A stretch of DNA of 64,000 bases from the NCBI RefSeq assembly GCF_036017065.1, contig NZ_JAYXHR010000001.1, positions 248,001 through 312,000 on the forward strand, in the 5' to 3' direction. Under the pieces are notes generated by a model. The model saw only the letters and a list, made by a program, of their open reading frames with translations. It searched no databases and was not told where the DNA came from. Positions 1-13,902 of this stretch are shown here, piece by piece (position 1 is the first letter of the stretch; each line of letters starts with the position of its first letter). This DNA comes from Uliginosibacterium sp036017065 (GTDB lineage Bacteria; Pseudomonadota; Gammaproteobacteria; Burkholderiales; Rhodocyclaceae). Both the position numbers and the translations under genes were made by a program.

Positions 1-297
1 CACGCGCGAGATCAGGTTGGCCGCGCGCTCGTCGCCCAGCGCCTTGGTCAGCATGACGCGGATGGTCTCCTCGTCCGGCTCGATGCTGGTGCCCTTGGCG
101 GCGTAGAGCTGCAGCTCGTCCAGCAGCTTCTCGGAATGCTCGCGGGATTGCGGTGGCATCTTGGCCATCGCGGCGCCGAGCTTCTGCACCTCGCGGGGGG
201 ACAGCAGCTTGAGCACGCCCGCCGCCTCGTCCGGGCCGAGCGTGAGCAGCAGCAGGGCTGCGTTGTCCAGTCCGTCGCTAGCGTCGTTCTTCGGCAC
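1..297 (-). CDS. fliG: Flagellar motor switch protein FliG, N-terminal part (cut by window edge)
   Basis: This is the first 99 codons of FliG, the rotor protein that sits between the MS ring (FliF) and the FliM/FliN switch complex and contacts the stator. The visible N-terminal domain contains the typical run DNAALLLLTLGPDEAA followed by LSPREVQKLGAAMA, which is the FliF-binding region of the family. I place the start at a GTG at 297 (first residues VPKNDASDGLDN). This overlaps the fliF 3' end by 20 bp, as expected for translational coupling. The torque-generating C-terminal domain lies outside the window. The family and its position directly after fliF make the call secure. The exact start is less certain. 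Confidence 0.9.
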   Translation of the reverse strand, partial: MPKNDASDGLDNAALLLLTLGPDEAAGVLKLLSPREVQKLGAAMAKMPPQSREHSEKLLDELQLYAAKGTSIEPDEETIRVMLTKALGDERAANLISRV

Positions 298-2005
298 CGG
301 CGCCTCCGTTCAGCCATGTCTTGATCAGTTGCGCCACGATGCGCGGGTCCTTCGCCGCGATGTCGCGGGCGCGGGCCACCTTCTTCTCGAAGCTCATCTT
401 GGCGAGTTCCGCCTCCAGCACTTCCGGCGGGATGTCCTCTTCGCCGGCTTCCTTGCCTTCGCCCTCGGCGGCCGCGGCAGCCTCGGCAGCGGCGGCTGCC
501 GCTGCGGCTTCGCGTTCCGCCTCGGCTTCCTCTTCCTCCTTCGTCGGCACCGGCATCACGGTGCGCAGCAGCGGGCGCAACACGCCGAAGGCCACGAAGG
601 CGATCACGCCGAGCAGCACCAGCCAGCGTGCGGCTTCCTTGGCCAGTGCCAGGATTTCCGGGTCCTTCCACCAGGCGACGGTGATGATCTCCGGCCCCGG
701 TGCATCGGTGAACGGCGCGTTGGCGACGTTCAGCGTATCGCCACGCTGTTCGCTGAATCCCACGGCCTCGCGCACCAGCGCGGTGATCTTCTGCAGCTCG
801 GCCTCGGGCAGCGGCGTCATCTGCACGTCGCCGCGCGGATTGCGTTCCGATTTGTGGTTGACCACGACAGCGACGGAAAGTCGCTTGATGCTGCCGAGCG
901 AACGGCGGATGTGCTGGATGGTCTTGTCCAGCTCGTAGTTGGTGGTGGCGCTCTTGTTCGTCGTGAGCGGCACCGGCGCGCTGGCGCCACCCGGCGGCAC
1001 TTGCGGTGTGGTGATGGGGGCGGTGGCCGGCACCGGCGGCTGGTTGGACAGCGCGCCCGGCACGCCGGCGGCCGGCGGCTGGTTGGTCTGGTTGTCCACC
1101 GTCTGCTGCGAGCGGATCGCCGTGTTGGGCGGCGGGTTGGGCTTGTAGAGCTCCGAGGTCTGCTCGGTGGCGTCGAAGTCCACGTCGGCAGCCACCTGCA
1201 CGCGGAAATTCGGCTCGCCCAGCAGCGGCATCAGGATGTTCTGCACGCGCTTGATATAGGCCGCTTCCACTTCCTCGACGTATTGCAGCTGGGTGGGGTC
1301 CAGGGCGGCCAGGCGGGCGTCGCGTTTCTGGGTCAGCAGGTTGCCGCGCTGGTCGATGACGCTGACCGCTTCCGCCGCCAGCTTCGGGACGCTGGACGAA
1401 ACCAGGTGCACGATGCCGGCGACCTGCGCCGGTTCCAGGTTGCGGCCGGGGTGCAGGTTGACGACGACCGACGCGGTGGGCTTTTCTTCGTCGCGCAGGA
1501 AAGCCGTCTGCTTCGGGATGGCGAGGTGGACCCGCGCGCCACCCACCGCGGCCAGCGACTGGATGGTGCGTGCCAGCTCGCCTTCCAGGCCGCGCTGGTA
1601 ATTGATCTGCTCATGGAACTGGGAGATGCCGAGCTTCTGTCCCTCCATCAGCTCGAAGCCGACCAGCCCGCCCTTGGGCAGGCCTTGCGAGGCCAGCAGC
1701 AGGCGCAGCTCGTTGGCGCGATCCGACGGGACCAGGATGGTGGCGCCGTTGGCCTCGACCCGGTAGGGAATGTTCTGCGCCTGCAGTGACGTGACGATGG
1801 CGCCGCCGTCCTTCTCGGCCAGATTGGAGAACAGCACCGAGTACTGCGGCTGGCGGCTCCATAGCCAGACGCCCACCAGCAGGGCGACGGCGAGTGCGAG
1901 CGCAACCGCGCCGGCCATCTTCTGGCGCGGCGTCAGTTTGTTGAAATTGTCCGCAATCGTCTGGAAAGGCGAGGGCGGTGGTGCAGCCAGTACGTCTTCG
2001 GCCAT
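278..2005 (-). CDS. fliF: Flagellar MS-ring protein FliF
   Basis: FliF (575 aa) forms the MS ring in the inner membrane, the base on which the flagellar rotor, export gate and rod are built. An N-terminal membrane segment (about residues 25-46, rich in A, L and V) is followed by the ring-building motifs, including the stretch with LFSNLAEKDGGAIV and ASQGLPKGG. A Pro/Ala-rich disordered linker comes next, then a second membrane segment near residue 450, and an acidic, Ala-rich cytoplasmic tail that binds FliG. The reading frame stays open upstream to 2284, but the ATG at 2005 (MAEDVL) matches family length and has a GGAG about 8 bases before it. It is the first gene of a minus-strand flagellar operon continuing into fliG. 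It is divergent from the fleS-like kinase gene. Confidence 0.95.
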   Translation of the reverse strand: MAEDVLAAPPPSPFQTIADNFNKLTPRQKMAGAVALALAVALLVGVWLWSRQPQYSVLFSNLAEKDGGAIVTSLQAQNIPYRVEANGATILVPSDRANELRLLLASQGLPKGGLVGFELMEGQKLGISQFHEQINYQRGLEGELARTIQSLAAVGGARVHLAIPKQTAFLRDEEKPTASVVVNLHPGRNLEPAQVAGIVHLVSSSVPKLAAEAVSVIDQRGNLLTQKRDARLAALDPTQLQYVEEVEAAYIKRVQNILMPLLGEPNFRVQVAADVDFDATEQTSELYKPNPPPNTAIRSQQTVDNQTNQPPAAGVPGALSNQPPVPATAPITTPQVPPGGASAPVPLTTNKSATTNYELDKTIQHIRRSLGSIKRLSVAVVVNHKSERNPRGDVQMTPLPEAELQKITALVREAVGFSEQRGDTLNVANAPFTDAPGPEIITVAWWKDPEILALAKEAARWLVLLGVIAFVAFGVLRPLLRTVMPVPTKEEEEAEAEREAAAAAAAAEAAAAAEGEGKEAGEEDIPPEVLEAELAKMSFEKKVARARDIAAKDPRIVAQLIKTWLNGGAGAEERR

Positions 2006-2202
2006 GTCGGCACTCCATCTAGACGCATCCCATACGGTGGGTGCGCCATTTCGGATGGGCGCATTCTGCGCGGCACCCGGCAAGCCGGACCGGTCAATAA
2101 GCGGCATTTTTTGCCGGTTTATCGCAAGGCCCTGTACCAGACTGGATGGATACAGTGCGAGCCAACGTGGGCTGCCCACGCTCTGCTCGCTGGCCGATGC
2201 TG

Positions 2203-3357
2203 ATGAACGAACCGCTTGTGAAGGACGACACCGCCACACCGATGGATGCCGCCAGCCTGGCGCAGGCTTTCCAGGCTTTCGCACGGGCGTCCGACGAGCT
2301 GACCAACGCCTACAGCGGGCTGCAGGACCAGGTGGCGAGCCTGACCGACCGCCTGCGCCTGCTGCTGGCGACGCTGCCGGCGGGTGTGCTCATCGTCGAC
2401 CGCGACGGCACCGTGGAGCAGATCAACAAGGCGGCGCGCGCGATGCTCGGCGAAGAGGTGGCCGGCCGCACCTGGGCGGAGGTGGCGCAGGTCTGCCTGG
2501 CGCCCACCGACATGCCGGGCGAATGGAGCTGGCAGCCGCTGCAGGGCGAGTGCGCCGTGGAGCGCGTCTCGATTTCGCAGAGCGAGGTGGAGCAGAGCGG
2601 TGGCCGCCTGATCCTGCTGCACGACTCCACCGAGGCATACCGCATGCGCCAGCAGGTGGCGCGTACCGAACGGCTGGCCTCGATGGGCGAGATGGTGGCC
2701 GGACTGGCTCACCAGCTGCGCACGCCGCTGGCGGCGGCGCTGCTCTACACCGGGCATCTGGCCAGCATGGACCTGCCGCCGGCAAACCGCGCCGACGTGG
2801 CGCAGCGCTCGCTGGAGCGCCTGCGTCACCTGGAGAGACTCATCACCGACATGCTGATGTTCGCGCGCGGCGAAGCGCTGGGGCGTGAGGCATTCGGCAT
2901 CTGCGAGCTGGTCGGCGAACTGGCGCACACCATCGAACCCGTGGCCAGCCGCCAGAGCGCGCAGTTCACCACCGATTGCCTGGCGGGCAGCGAAACCCTG
3001 TTCGGCAACCGCAAGGAACTGGCGGGCGCCTTGCTCAACCTCCTGGAGAACGCGCTGAACGCGGTTGGCAGCAAGGCCCCTGACGGCGCCGTGATGCTGA
3101 CCGCCAGCGTCAGCGAGGGGCAGGCGCGTTTTATCGTCAGGGACAACGGCCGCGGCATCCCGCCGGCCCTGCAGGCACGCCTGTTCGAACCCTTCTTCAC
3201 GACGCGCGCCGAAGGCACCGGGCTGGGCCTGGCGATTGCCCGCGGCGTGGCCCGCGCGCATGGCGGCGACATCGCACTGCAGTCCGAGCCGGGCGTCGGC
3301 ACCGAATTCACCTTCAGCATTCCCCTCGCACCCGCGACGAACGGAGCGAACGCATGA
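2203..3357 (+). CDS. fleS: Flagellar two-component sensor kinase, FleS/FlrB type
   Basis: This is a soluble histidine kinase of about 384 aa with no membrane segment. A PAS-like domain (about residues 45-140, with LPAGVLIVDRDGTVEQINKAA) precedes the HisKA box GLAHQLRTPLAAALL, whose phospho-accepting His is about residue 170. The ATPase domain follows with an N box, DNGRGIPP and GTGLGLAIARG. It is translationally coupled to the sigma-54 activator downstream (ATGA overlap) and sits between fliF and fliE. That placement matches FleS/FlrB, the kinase that phosphorylates FleR/FlrC to turn on mid-class flagellar genes. The function is inferred from domains and context. The start is uncertain: ATGs at 2146, 2197 and 2203 are all possible and none has a strong ribosome-binding site. 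Confidence 0.85.
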   Translation: MNEPLVKDDTATPMDAASLAQAFQAFARASDELTNAYSGLQDQVASLTDRLRLLLATLPAGVLIVDRDGTVEQINKAARAMLGEEVAGRTWAEVAQVCLAPTDMPGEWSWQPLQGECAVERVSISQSEVEQSGGRLILLHDSTEAYRMRQQVARTERLASMGEMVAGLAHQLRTPLAAALLYTGHLASMDLPPANRADVAQRSLERLRHLERLITDMLMFARGEALGREAFGICELVGELAHTIEPVASRQSAQFTTDCLAGSETLFGNRKELAGALLNLLENALNAVGSKAPDGAVMLTASVSEGQARFIVRDNGRGIPPALQARLFEPFFTTRAEGTGLGLAIARGVARAHGGDIALQSEPGVGTEFTFSIPLAPATNGANA

Positions 3358-4724
3358 TCGAAACCCTGAACATCCTGGTCGTGGACGATGACGCTGGCCT
3401 GCGTGATGCCATCGAGCTGATCCTGTCCTCCGCCGGCCATCGCGTCACGCTGGCCGCCAGCGGACCGGAAGCGCTGGAAAAGCTGGGCGGACGTGCCTTC
3501 AACCTGGTGGTGACCGACCTGCGCATGGACCCCATGGACGGTCTGGAGCTGCTCGGCCAGATCCGCGCCCGCCAGCCGCAGTTGCCGGTGCTGCTGATGA
3601 CGGCGTTCGGCGACGTCGACAAGGCGGTCGCCGCCATGCGCGGTGGTGCCTGCGATTTCCTGATGAAGCCCTTCGAGCCCCCGGTGTTGCTGGAGGCGGT
3701 GCGTCGCTATGCCAGCGTTGCGCCGGGCCAGGAAGACATGGTGGCGGAGGACCCGCGCACCAGACAGACCCTGCAGATGGCCGCCCGCGTCGCGGAAACC
3801 GACGCCACCGTGCTGCTGACCGGCGAGTCCGGCACCGGCAAGGAAGTCTTCGCGCAGTACATCCACCAGCATTCGCGCCGCAAGAGCGGCCCCTTCGTGG
3901 CCATCAACTGCGCGGCGATCCCCGAGAACCTGCTGGAAGCCACGCTGTTCGGATACGAGAAAGGCAGCTTCACCGGCGCCCAGACGGCGCAGGCCGGCAA
4001 GTTCGAGCAGGCCCAGGGCGGCACCATCCTGCTCGACGAAATTTCCGAGATGCCGCTGGGCCTGCAGGCCAAGATGCTGCGTGTGCTGCAGGAGCGCGAG
4101 GTCGAGCGGGTGGGCGGCAAGAAGCCGGTGAGCCTGGATATCCGCGTGCTGGCCACCAGCAACCGCGACATGCAGCGCGAGGTTCATGCCGGACGTTTCC
4201 GCGAGGACTTGTTCTACCGGCTGAACGTCTTCCCGCTGGCGATTCCCAGCCTGCGCGAACGTCCGGGCGACGTGCTGCCGCTGGCCCGGCATTTCATCGC
4301 CCGGCACGGCGAGCGGATCGGCAAAACGGCAAAAATTGCCGGCGATGCGGCGGCAGTTCTTGCCGGTTGGCACTGGCCCGGCAATGTGCGGGAACTTGAG
4401 AACACCGTCCAGCGTGCCTTGATCCTGGCCGCCGGCGACACGATCAGCGACGACGACGTGCGGCTGTGCCTGCCGCCTCCAGGTATGGCAACCGCGCCGG
4501 CGCCCTTGCCGGACGCGGCTTTCGCAGTACCCGCCATACCCGTGCAACCCGTTTCAAATCAACGCCCTGCCAACATGAAGGACCTGGAGCGCGACCACAT
4601 CCTGGAAGTGCTGAAGTCGGTCGGCGGCTCCCGCAAGCGTGCAGTGGAGCAGCTCGGCATCTCGGAACGGACCTTGCGTTACAAGTTGCAGCAGTACCGT
4701 GAAGAAGGCTATACAGATATCTGA
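3354..4724 (+). CDS. fleR: Sigma-54-dependent flagellar response regulator, FleR/FlrC type
   Basis: This 456-aa NtrC-family activator has an N-terminal receiver domain (phospho-acceptor Asp about 55 in VVTDLRMDPMDG, conserved Lys in LMKPFEP). A central AAA+ domain follows, with Walker A GESGTGKE (about 157-164), GSFTGA (about 204-209, a variant of the GAFTGA loop that touches RpoN) and Walker B ILLDEISEMP. A Fis-type helix-turn-helix lies at about 412-453 (GSRKRAVEQLGISERTLRYK). The start codon overlaps the stop of the kinase gene. fliE, with its own sigma-54 promoter at 4754-4769, lies directly downstream, so fliE is a likely direct target. The family is certain from sequence. The flagellar role is inferred from the neighbours. 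Confidence 0.9.
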   Translation: MIETLNILVVDDDAGLRDAIELILSSAGHRVTLAASGPEALEKLGGRAFNLVVTDLRMDPMDGLELLGQIRARQPQLPVLLMTAFGDVDKAVAAMRGGACDFLMKPFEPPVLLEAVRRYASVAPGQEDMVAEDPRTRQTLQMAARVAETDATVLLTGESGTGKEVFAQYIHQHSRRKSGPFVAINCAAIPENLLEATLFGYEKGSFTGAQTAQAGKFEQAQGGTILLDEISEMPLGLQAKMLRVLQEREVERVGGKKPVSLDIRVLATSNRDMQREVHAGRFREDLFYRLNVFPLAIPSLRERPGDVLPLARHFIARHGERIGKTAKIAGDAAAVLAGWHWPGNVRELENTVQRALILAAGDTISDDDVRLCLPPPGMATAPAPLPDAAFAVPAIPVQPVSNQRPANMKDLERDHILEVLKSVGGSRKRAVEQLGISERTLRYKLQQYREEGYTDI

Positions 4725-4753
4725 GCCACGTCGGCGTCGTCGTTGCACCTTCG

Positions 4754-4769
4754 TGGCACATAATCTGCT
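4754..4769 (+). promoter_or_regulatory. Sigma-54 (RpoN) -24/-12 promoter for fliE
   Basis: TGGCACATAATCTGCT matches the RpoN consensus TGGCAC-N5-TTGC closely, with GG at 4755-4756, exactly 10 bases, then GC at 4767-4768. It lies 66 bp upstream of fliE and 30 bp after the stop of the sigma-54 activator gene. Transcription would begin near 4780. This is consistent with FleR/FlrC-driven expression of a mid-class flagellar gene. Confidence 0.8.
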
Positions 4770-4783
4770 TAGAAGTAGTTGAT

Positions 4784-4816
4784 ACGTCACCGAGACGTCA
4801 CCCAGACGTCACCGAG
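4784..4816 (+). repeat. Three tandem 11-bp repeats in the fliE leader
   Basis: Three contiguous 11-bp units follow the sigma-54 promoter: ACGTCACCGAG, ACGTCACCCAG and ACGTCACCGAG. They differ at one base. The array starts a few bases after the predicted transcription start and ends 18 bp before the fliE ATG. An 11-bp period places each copy on the same DNA face. Flagellar sigma-54 activators such as FlrC and FleQ are known to bind downstream of their promoters, so this may be an activator site. That role is an inference. Confidence 0.7.
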
Positions 4817-4834
4817 TCAATCAGGCTGGAATAA

Positions 4835-5155
4835 ATGGACACCAAGGGCATCGATCAGGTTATCGGACAACTCCGCGCTACCGCAGACGCTGCGGCCAGC
4901 AAGAGTGCGTCTGCCGCCGATGCCACCGGTGGCGCCAGCTTTGCCTCCGCCCTGCAGAACGCGCTGCAGGAAGTCAGCCAGGCCCAGGCCAGCGCGCAGG
5001 AAATGTCGCGCGAGTTTTCCGCCGGCAACCCCGACGTCAACCTGCAGGACGTGATGGTCAACCTGCAGAAAGCCAACCTCTCGTTCCAGCAGATGGTCCA
5101 GGTGCGCAACCGATTGGTCACCGCGTACCAGGACATCATGAACATGCAGGTGTGA
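4835..5155 (+). CDS. fliE: Flagellar hook-basal body protein FliE
   Basis: FliE (106 aa) is the small adaptor that joins the MS ring and export gate to the proximal rod. The C-terminal half carries the family signature: VNLQDVMVNLQKANLSFQ, then VQVRNRLVTAYQDIMNMQV at the very end. The N-terminal half is an Ala/Ser-rich helix, as usual for a protein exported by the flagellar apparatus without a cleaved signal. In many bacteria fliE directly precedes fliF. Here it is a separate unit on the opposite strand, after the fleSR-like pair, with its own sigma-54 promoter. A terminator follows at 5227-5257. Confidence 0.95.
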   Translation: MDTKGIDQVIGQLRATADAAASKSASAADATGGASFASALQNALQEVSQAQASAQEMSREFSAGNPDVNLQDVMVNLQKANLSFQQMVQVRNRLVTAYQDIMNMQV

Positions 5156-5226
5156 CCTGTAGGCGCCGAAAGGCGTAACACGGCCCCCCGCAAATTCCTG
5201 CAAAATCCCGGTACGCGGACTTCGAT

Positions 5227-5257
5227 ACGACGATCACTGATCGTCGTTTTCGTTTTT
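5227..5257 (+). terminator. Rho-independent terminator after fliE
   Basis: The perfect inverted repeat ACGACGATCA / TGATCGTCGT (5227-5236 and 5238-5247) can form a stem of at least seven pairs around a short loop. It is followed by a broken T run (TTT, CG, TTTTT). It lies 72 bp after the fliE stop and before the next gene's ribosome-binding site. The stem is less GC-rich than ideal. Confidence 0.65.
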
Positions 5258-5328
5258 GCGCGACGGGTGATGTGCGGCGGCCCGTCGGATCAAGCCTCCC
5301 GCCGCACTGCATCCTGAAAGGAATAACC

Positions 5329-6537
5329 GTGAGTCACCCCGTCCAACGTGCTGATTTCGATCGCTACATGGTTCCCGTCTTCTCTCCGCTCGAAATGATC
5401 TTCGTGCGAGGCGAAGGCTCGCGCCTGTGGGATCAGGCCGGGCGTGACTACATCGACTTCGGCGCCGGCATCGCCGTCACCGCGCTGGGCCACGGCCACC
5501 CGGCTCTGCTGGCAGCCCTCCACGAGCAGGCCGCCAAGCTGTGGCACGTGTCGAACTACTACACCAACGAGCCGGTGCTGAAGCTGGCGCGCATGATCTG
5601 CGAATCCACGTTTGCGGAGCGGGTGTTCTTCAGCAATTCCGGTGCCGAGGCCAACGAAGGTGCGATCAAGCTGGCGCGCAAGCGGGCGATCGACCGCCAC
5701 GGTCCCGAGAAGATCGAGATCGTGGCCTTCAATGGTTCCTTCCATGGCCGTACCTTCATGACCATGGCAGTCGGCGGGCAGCCCAAGTATTCGTCGGGCA
5801 TGGGGCCGCTGCCGGAGGGGATCATCCACGTTGACTACAACGACATCGAGGCCGTGCGCCGCGTCATCGGACCGAGGACCTGTGCCGTGGTCATCGAGCC
5901 GGTGGTGGGCGAAAGCGGTGTCGTGCCGGCTACGCCCGAGTTCCTGCGCACCTTGCGCGAACTCTGCACGCAGCACGACGCGATGCTGGTGTTCGACGAG
6001 ATCCAGTCCGGCAACGGCCGTACCGGCAATCTGTTCGCCTACATGGGGTACGGCGTGACGCCGGACATCCTGACCACCGCCAAGGGCATTGCCGGTGGCT
6101 TCCCGATGGGCGTCATGATGACCACCGAGGCGATCGCCTCTGCCTTCCATGTCGGCTCTCACGGCAGTACCTTTGGCGGCAATCCGCTGGCCGCTGCGGT
6201 CGCCTGCGCGGCGTTCGACCTGATCCGCTCCGATGCGGTGCTGGCCGGCGTGCGCAGCAAGGCCGAGCGTGCGGCGTCGCGCCTGCGTGACATGGCCACC
6301 AGTACCGGCTGTTTCGGCGAAGTGCGCCATGCCGGCCTGTGGTTCGGCTTGCAACTGGTGCCGGAAATGGCCGGCCGCGCCAAGGATTTCGTGACCGTCG
6401 GCGCCGAGGAAGGGCTGCTGGTGTTGCAGGGCGGGCCGGACGTCGTGCGACTGGCGACCTCGCTCGTCATCAGCGATGCCGAGCTGGACGAAGGCCTGAA
6501 CCGGCTTGAGCGCGTCTGCAAGCGCCTGAAAGCCTGA
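5329..6537 (+). CDS. argD: Acetylornithine / succinylornithine aminotransferase (class III PLP enzyme)
   Basis: This is a PLP-dependent class III aminotransferase of 402 aa, closest to the ArgD/AstC family that interconverts N-acetyl- or succinylornithine and the corresponding semialdehyde with 2-oxoglutarate/glutamate. Family markers include DFGAGIAVTALGHGHP, SNSGAEANEGAIKLARK, FHGRT, VFDEIQSGNGRTG and the PLP-binding Lys (about 252) in TTAKGIAGGFP. A GTG at 5329 is the best start because AAGGA lies about 7 bases upstream. The frame extends further up to 5272 without a comparable site. No other arginine gene is adjacent, so biosynthetic (argD) versus catabolic (astC) use cannot be settled here. 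4-Aminobutyrate transaminase is a less likely alternative. Confidence 0.85.
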   Translation: MSHPVQRADFDRYMVPVFSPLEMIFVRGEGSRLWDQAGRDYIDFGAGIAVTALGHGHPALLAALHEQAAKLWHVSNYYTNEPVLKLARMICESTFAERVFFSNSGAEANEGAIKLARKRAIDRHGPEKIEIVAFNGSFHGRTFMTMAVGGQPKYSSGMGPLPEGIIHVDYNDIEAVRRVIGPRTCAVVIEPVVGESGVVPATPEFLRTLRELCTQHDAMLVFDEIQSGNGRTGNLFAYMGYGVTPDILTTAKGIAGGFPMGVMMTTEAIASAFHVGSHGSTFGGNPLAAAVACAAFDLIRSDAVLAGVRSKAERAASRLRDMATSTGCFGEVRHAGLWFGLQLVPEMAGRAKDFVTVGAEEGLLVLQGGPDVVRLATSLVISDAELDEGLNRLERVCKRLKA

Positions 6538-6634
6538 GCGCGTTGCGAAAGTTTGCCGGGTCGGCTCAAGCTGGCCGTCCCGGCGCTCGTTAAGCAATGG
6601 TGGTTTCCCTTCCCATTTTCCGTCCCCGCCATCC

Positions 6635-9205
<2,571 letters not shown>

Positions 9206-9239
9206 TCGCCTTTCCCGCAGGCATCTCGCACGGCAGGGA

Positions 9240-9269
9240 TTGCCGGGGAGGCTGTCTGCGGGCTATAAT
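9240..9269 (+). promoter_or_regulatory. Sigma-70 promoter for carAB
   Basis: TTGCCG at 9240-9245 and a perfect TATAAT at 9264-9269 are separated by 18 bp, about 180 bp upstream of carA. The long leader between them contains two small hairpins (ACGCC/GGCGT and GTGTT/AACAC near 9322-9354). Whether these regulate carAB cannot be told from sequence alone. Confidence 0.7.
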
Positions 9270-9449
9270 TCCGAAAATTTGCACGCGGGATGCGTCCGAG
9301 AGGGCGAGTCCCTTTTTTTACGCCGATTGATGGCGTGGGAAGTGTTGAAAACACGTGCAAAATCAATGCGTAACGCGACGCTGCGAGACGCTCCGGCGAG
9401 CTGGAAGCCCCGTTCCAGTCCCGGAAATCCTGGAATTTAGGAGCAGATT

Positions 9450-10586
9450 TTGGCTGACACCCTTCACGCGCTGCTTGCGCTTGCCGACGGTACCGTTTTT
9501 TCCGGCAGTGGCCTTGGCGCAGTGGGCAAATCGGTCGGCGAAGTGGTGTTCAACACCGCGATCACGGGTTACCAGGAAATCCTGACCGACCCGTCCTACA
9601 CGCGCCAGATCGTTACCCTGACACATCCCCATATCGGCAACGTCGGCACCAATCGCGAGGATTGCGAGGCCAATGGCGTGTATGCCGCCGGCCTGGTCAT
9701 CCGAGACCTGCCGGTGCGTGTGTCGAACTTCCGTTCCGAGCAATCGCTGGACGATTACCTGAAGGCGGCAAACGTTGTCGGCATCGCCGGCATCGACACC
9801 CGCAAGCTGACCCGCATCCTGCGTGAAAAAGGCGCGCAGGCTGGCTGCCTCGTCACTGCTGCCAGTGCGAAAGAACTGAACGCAGAGGCCGCCGTCGCCG
9901 AGGCGCGTGGCTTCCCCGGCCTGGCCGGCATGGACCTCGCCAAGGTGGTGAGTACCACCCGGTCCTATCCTTGGACTTCCGGTGAATGGAAGTTGGGTAA
10001 GGGCTTCGTGGAGCAAAGCAATGCGCGCTTCCATGTCGTTGCCTACGACTTCGGCGTGAAGCAGAACATCCTGCACATGCTGGCCGAGCGCGGCTGCAAG
10101 CTCACCGTCGTGCCGGCGCAGACGCCAGCGGCGGAAGTGCTGGCGATGAATCCGGACGGCGTGTTCCTGTCCAACGGCCCGGGCGACCCCGAGCCCTGCG
10201 ACTACGCGATCGCCGCGACGAAGACTTTTCTCGAGAAGCGTCTGCCGGTGTTCGGCATCTGCCTGGGGCACCAGATCATGGGCCTGGCCGCTGGCGCAAA
10301 GACGCTGAAGATGAAGTTCGGCCACCACGGTGCGAACCATCCGGTGAAGGACCTGGACTCCGGCCGCGTGCTGATCACCAGCCAGAACCACGGTTTCGCG
10401 GTGGATGCCGCCACGCTGCCCGCCAACGTGCGCACCACGCACGTGTCGCTGTTCGACGGCAGCCTGCAGGGCCTCATCTGGACCGACCGCCCCGCGCTGT
10501 GCTTCCAGGGCCACCCGGAAGCCAGCCCTGGCCCGCATGACGTGGCCTACCTGTTCGACAAGTTCGTGAAAATGATGGAGAAGTGA
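9450..10586 (+). CDS. carA: Carbamoyl-phosphate synthase small subunit (glutamine amidotransferase)
   Basis: CarA (378 aa) hydrolyses glutamine and channels ammonia to CarB, giving carbamoyl phosphate for arginine and pyrimidine synthesis. The N-terminal domain has the family run FNTAITGYQEILTDPSYTRQIV. The C-terminal class I amidotransferase domain has the nucleophile Cys (about 271) in FGICLGHQIMG and the His/Glu pair (about 355/357) in GHPEASPGPHD. Translation starts at TTG (9450), supported by TTAGGAG about 8 bases upstream. As far as I recall, E. coli carA also uses a UUG start. The stop codon lies inside the left arm of a complex inverted repeat that fills the space to carB. Confidence 0.97.
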   Translation: MADTLHALLALADGTVFSGSGLGAVGKSVGEVVFNTAITGYQEILTDPSYTRQIVTLTHPHIGNVGTNREDCEANGVYAAGLVIRDLPVRVSNFRSEQSLDDYLKAANVVGIAGIDTRKLTRILREKGAQAGCLVTAASAKELNAEAAVAEARGFPGLAGMDLAKVVSTTRSYPWTSGEWKLGKGFVEQSNARFHVVAYDFGVKQNILHMLAERGCKLTVVPAQTPAAEVLAMNPDGVFLSNGPGDPEPCDYAIAATKTFLEKRLPVFGICLGHQIMGLAAGAKTLKMKFGHHGANHPVKDLDSGRVLITSQNHGFAVDAATLPANVRTTHVSLFDGSLQGLIWTDRPALCFQGHPEASPGPHDVAYLFDKFVKMMEK

Positions 10587-10661
10587 AACGCGAAACGTGA
10601 TGGCGCACCGCGCCAGCGAGGACGTGTCCGCACGTCATGACATCCACGTTTCAGGTTTCAC
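10583..10661 (+). repeat. Nested inverted repeat (cloverleaf-capable) filling the carA-carB spacer
   Basis: The outer arms 10583-10602 and 10641-10661 pair as GTGAAAC/GTTTCAC (7 bp), a 2x2 mismatch, GAAACGTG/CACGTTTC (8 bp), one bulged C, and ATG/CAT. Inside are two more perfect hairpins: GGCGC-ACC-GCGCC (10602-10614) and GACGTG-TCCG-CACGTC (10621-10636). The whole can fold into a three-way, cloverleaf-like form. The left arm includes the carA stop codon and the right arm ends 10 bp before the carB ATG, which has no clear ribosome-binding site. It has no T run, so it is not an ordinary terminator. Confidence 0.75.
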
Positions 10662-10671
10662 GCGACAGTAA

Positions 10672-13893
<3,222 letters not shown>

Positions 13894-13902
13894 TCCAAGA
13901 AC

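Noticed and set aside
2102..2116. Inverted repeat CGGCA-TTTTT-TGCCG between fliF and the kinase gene
   Set aside because: The stem is only five pairs and there is no flanking T run outside it. It could be an operator, but nothing supports a specific role.
2124..2139. A possible sigma-54 promoter for fliF on the minus strand (TGG TAC then TTGC)
   Set aside because: The GG-to-GC spacing is 11 bases instead of 10 and the -24 element has a mismatch. It is too weak to call without expression data.
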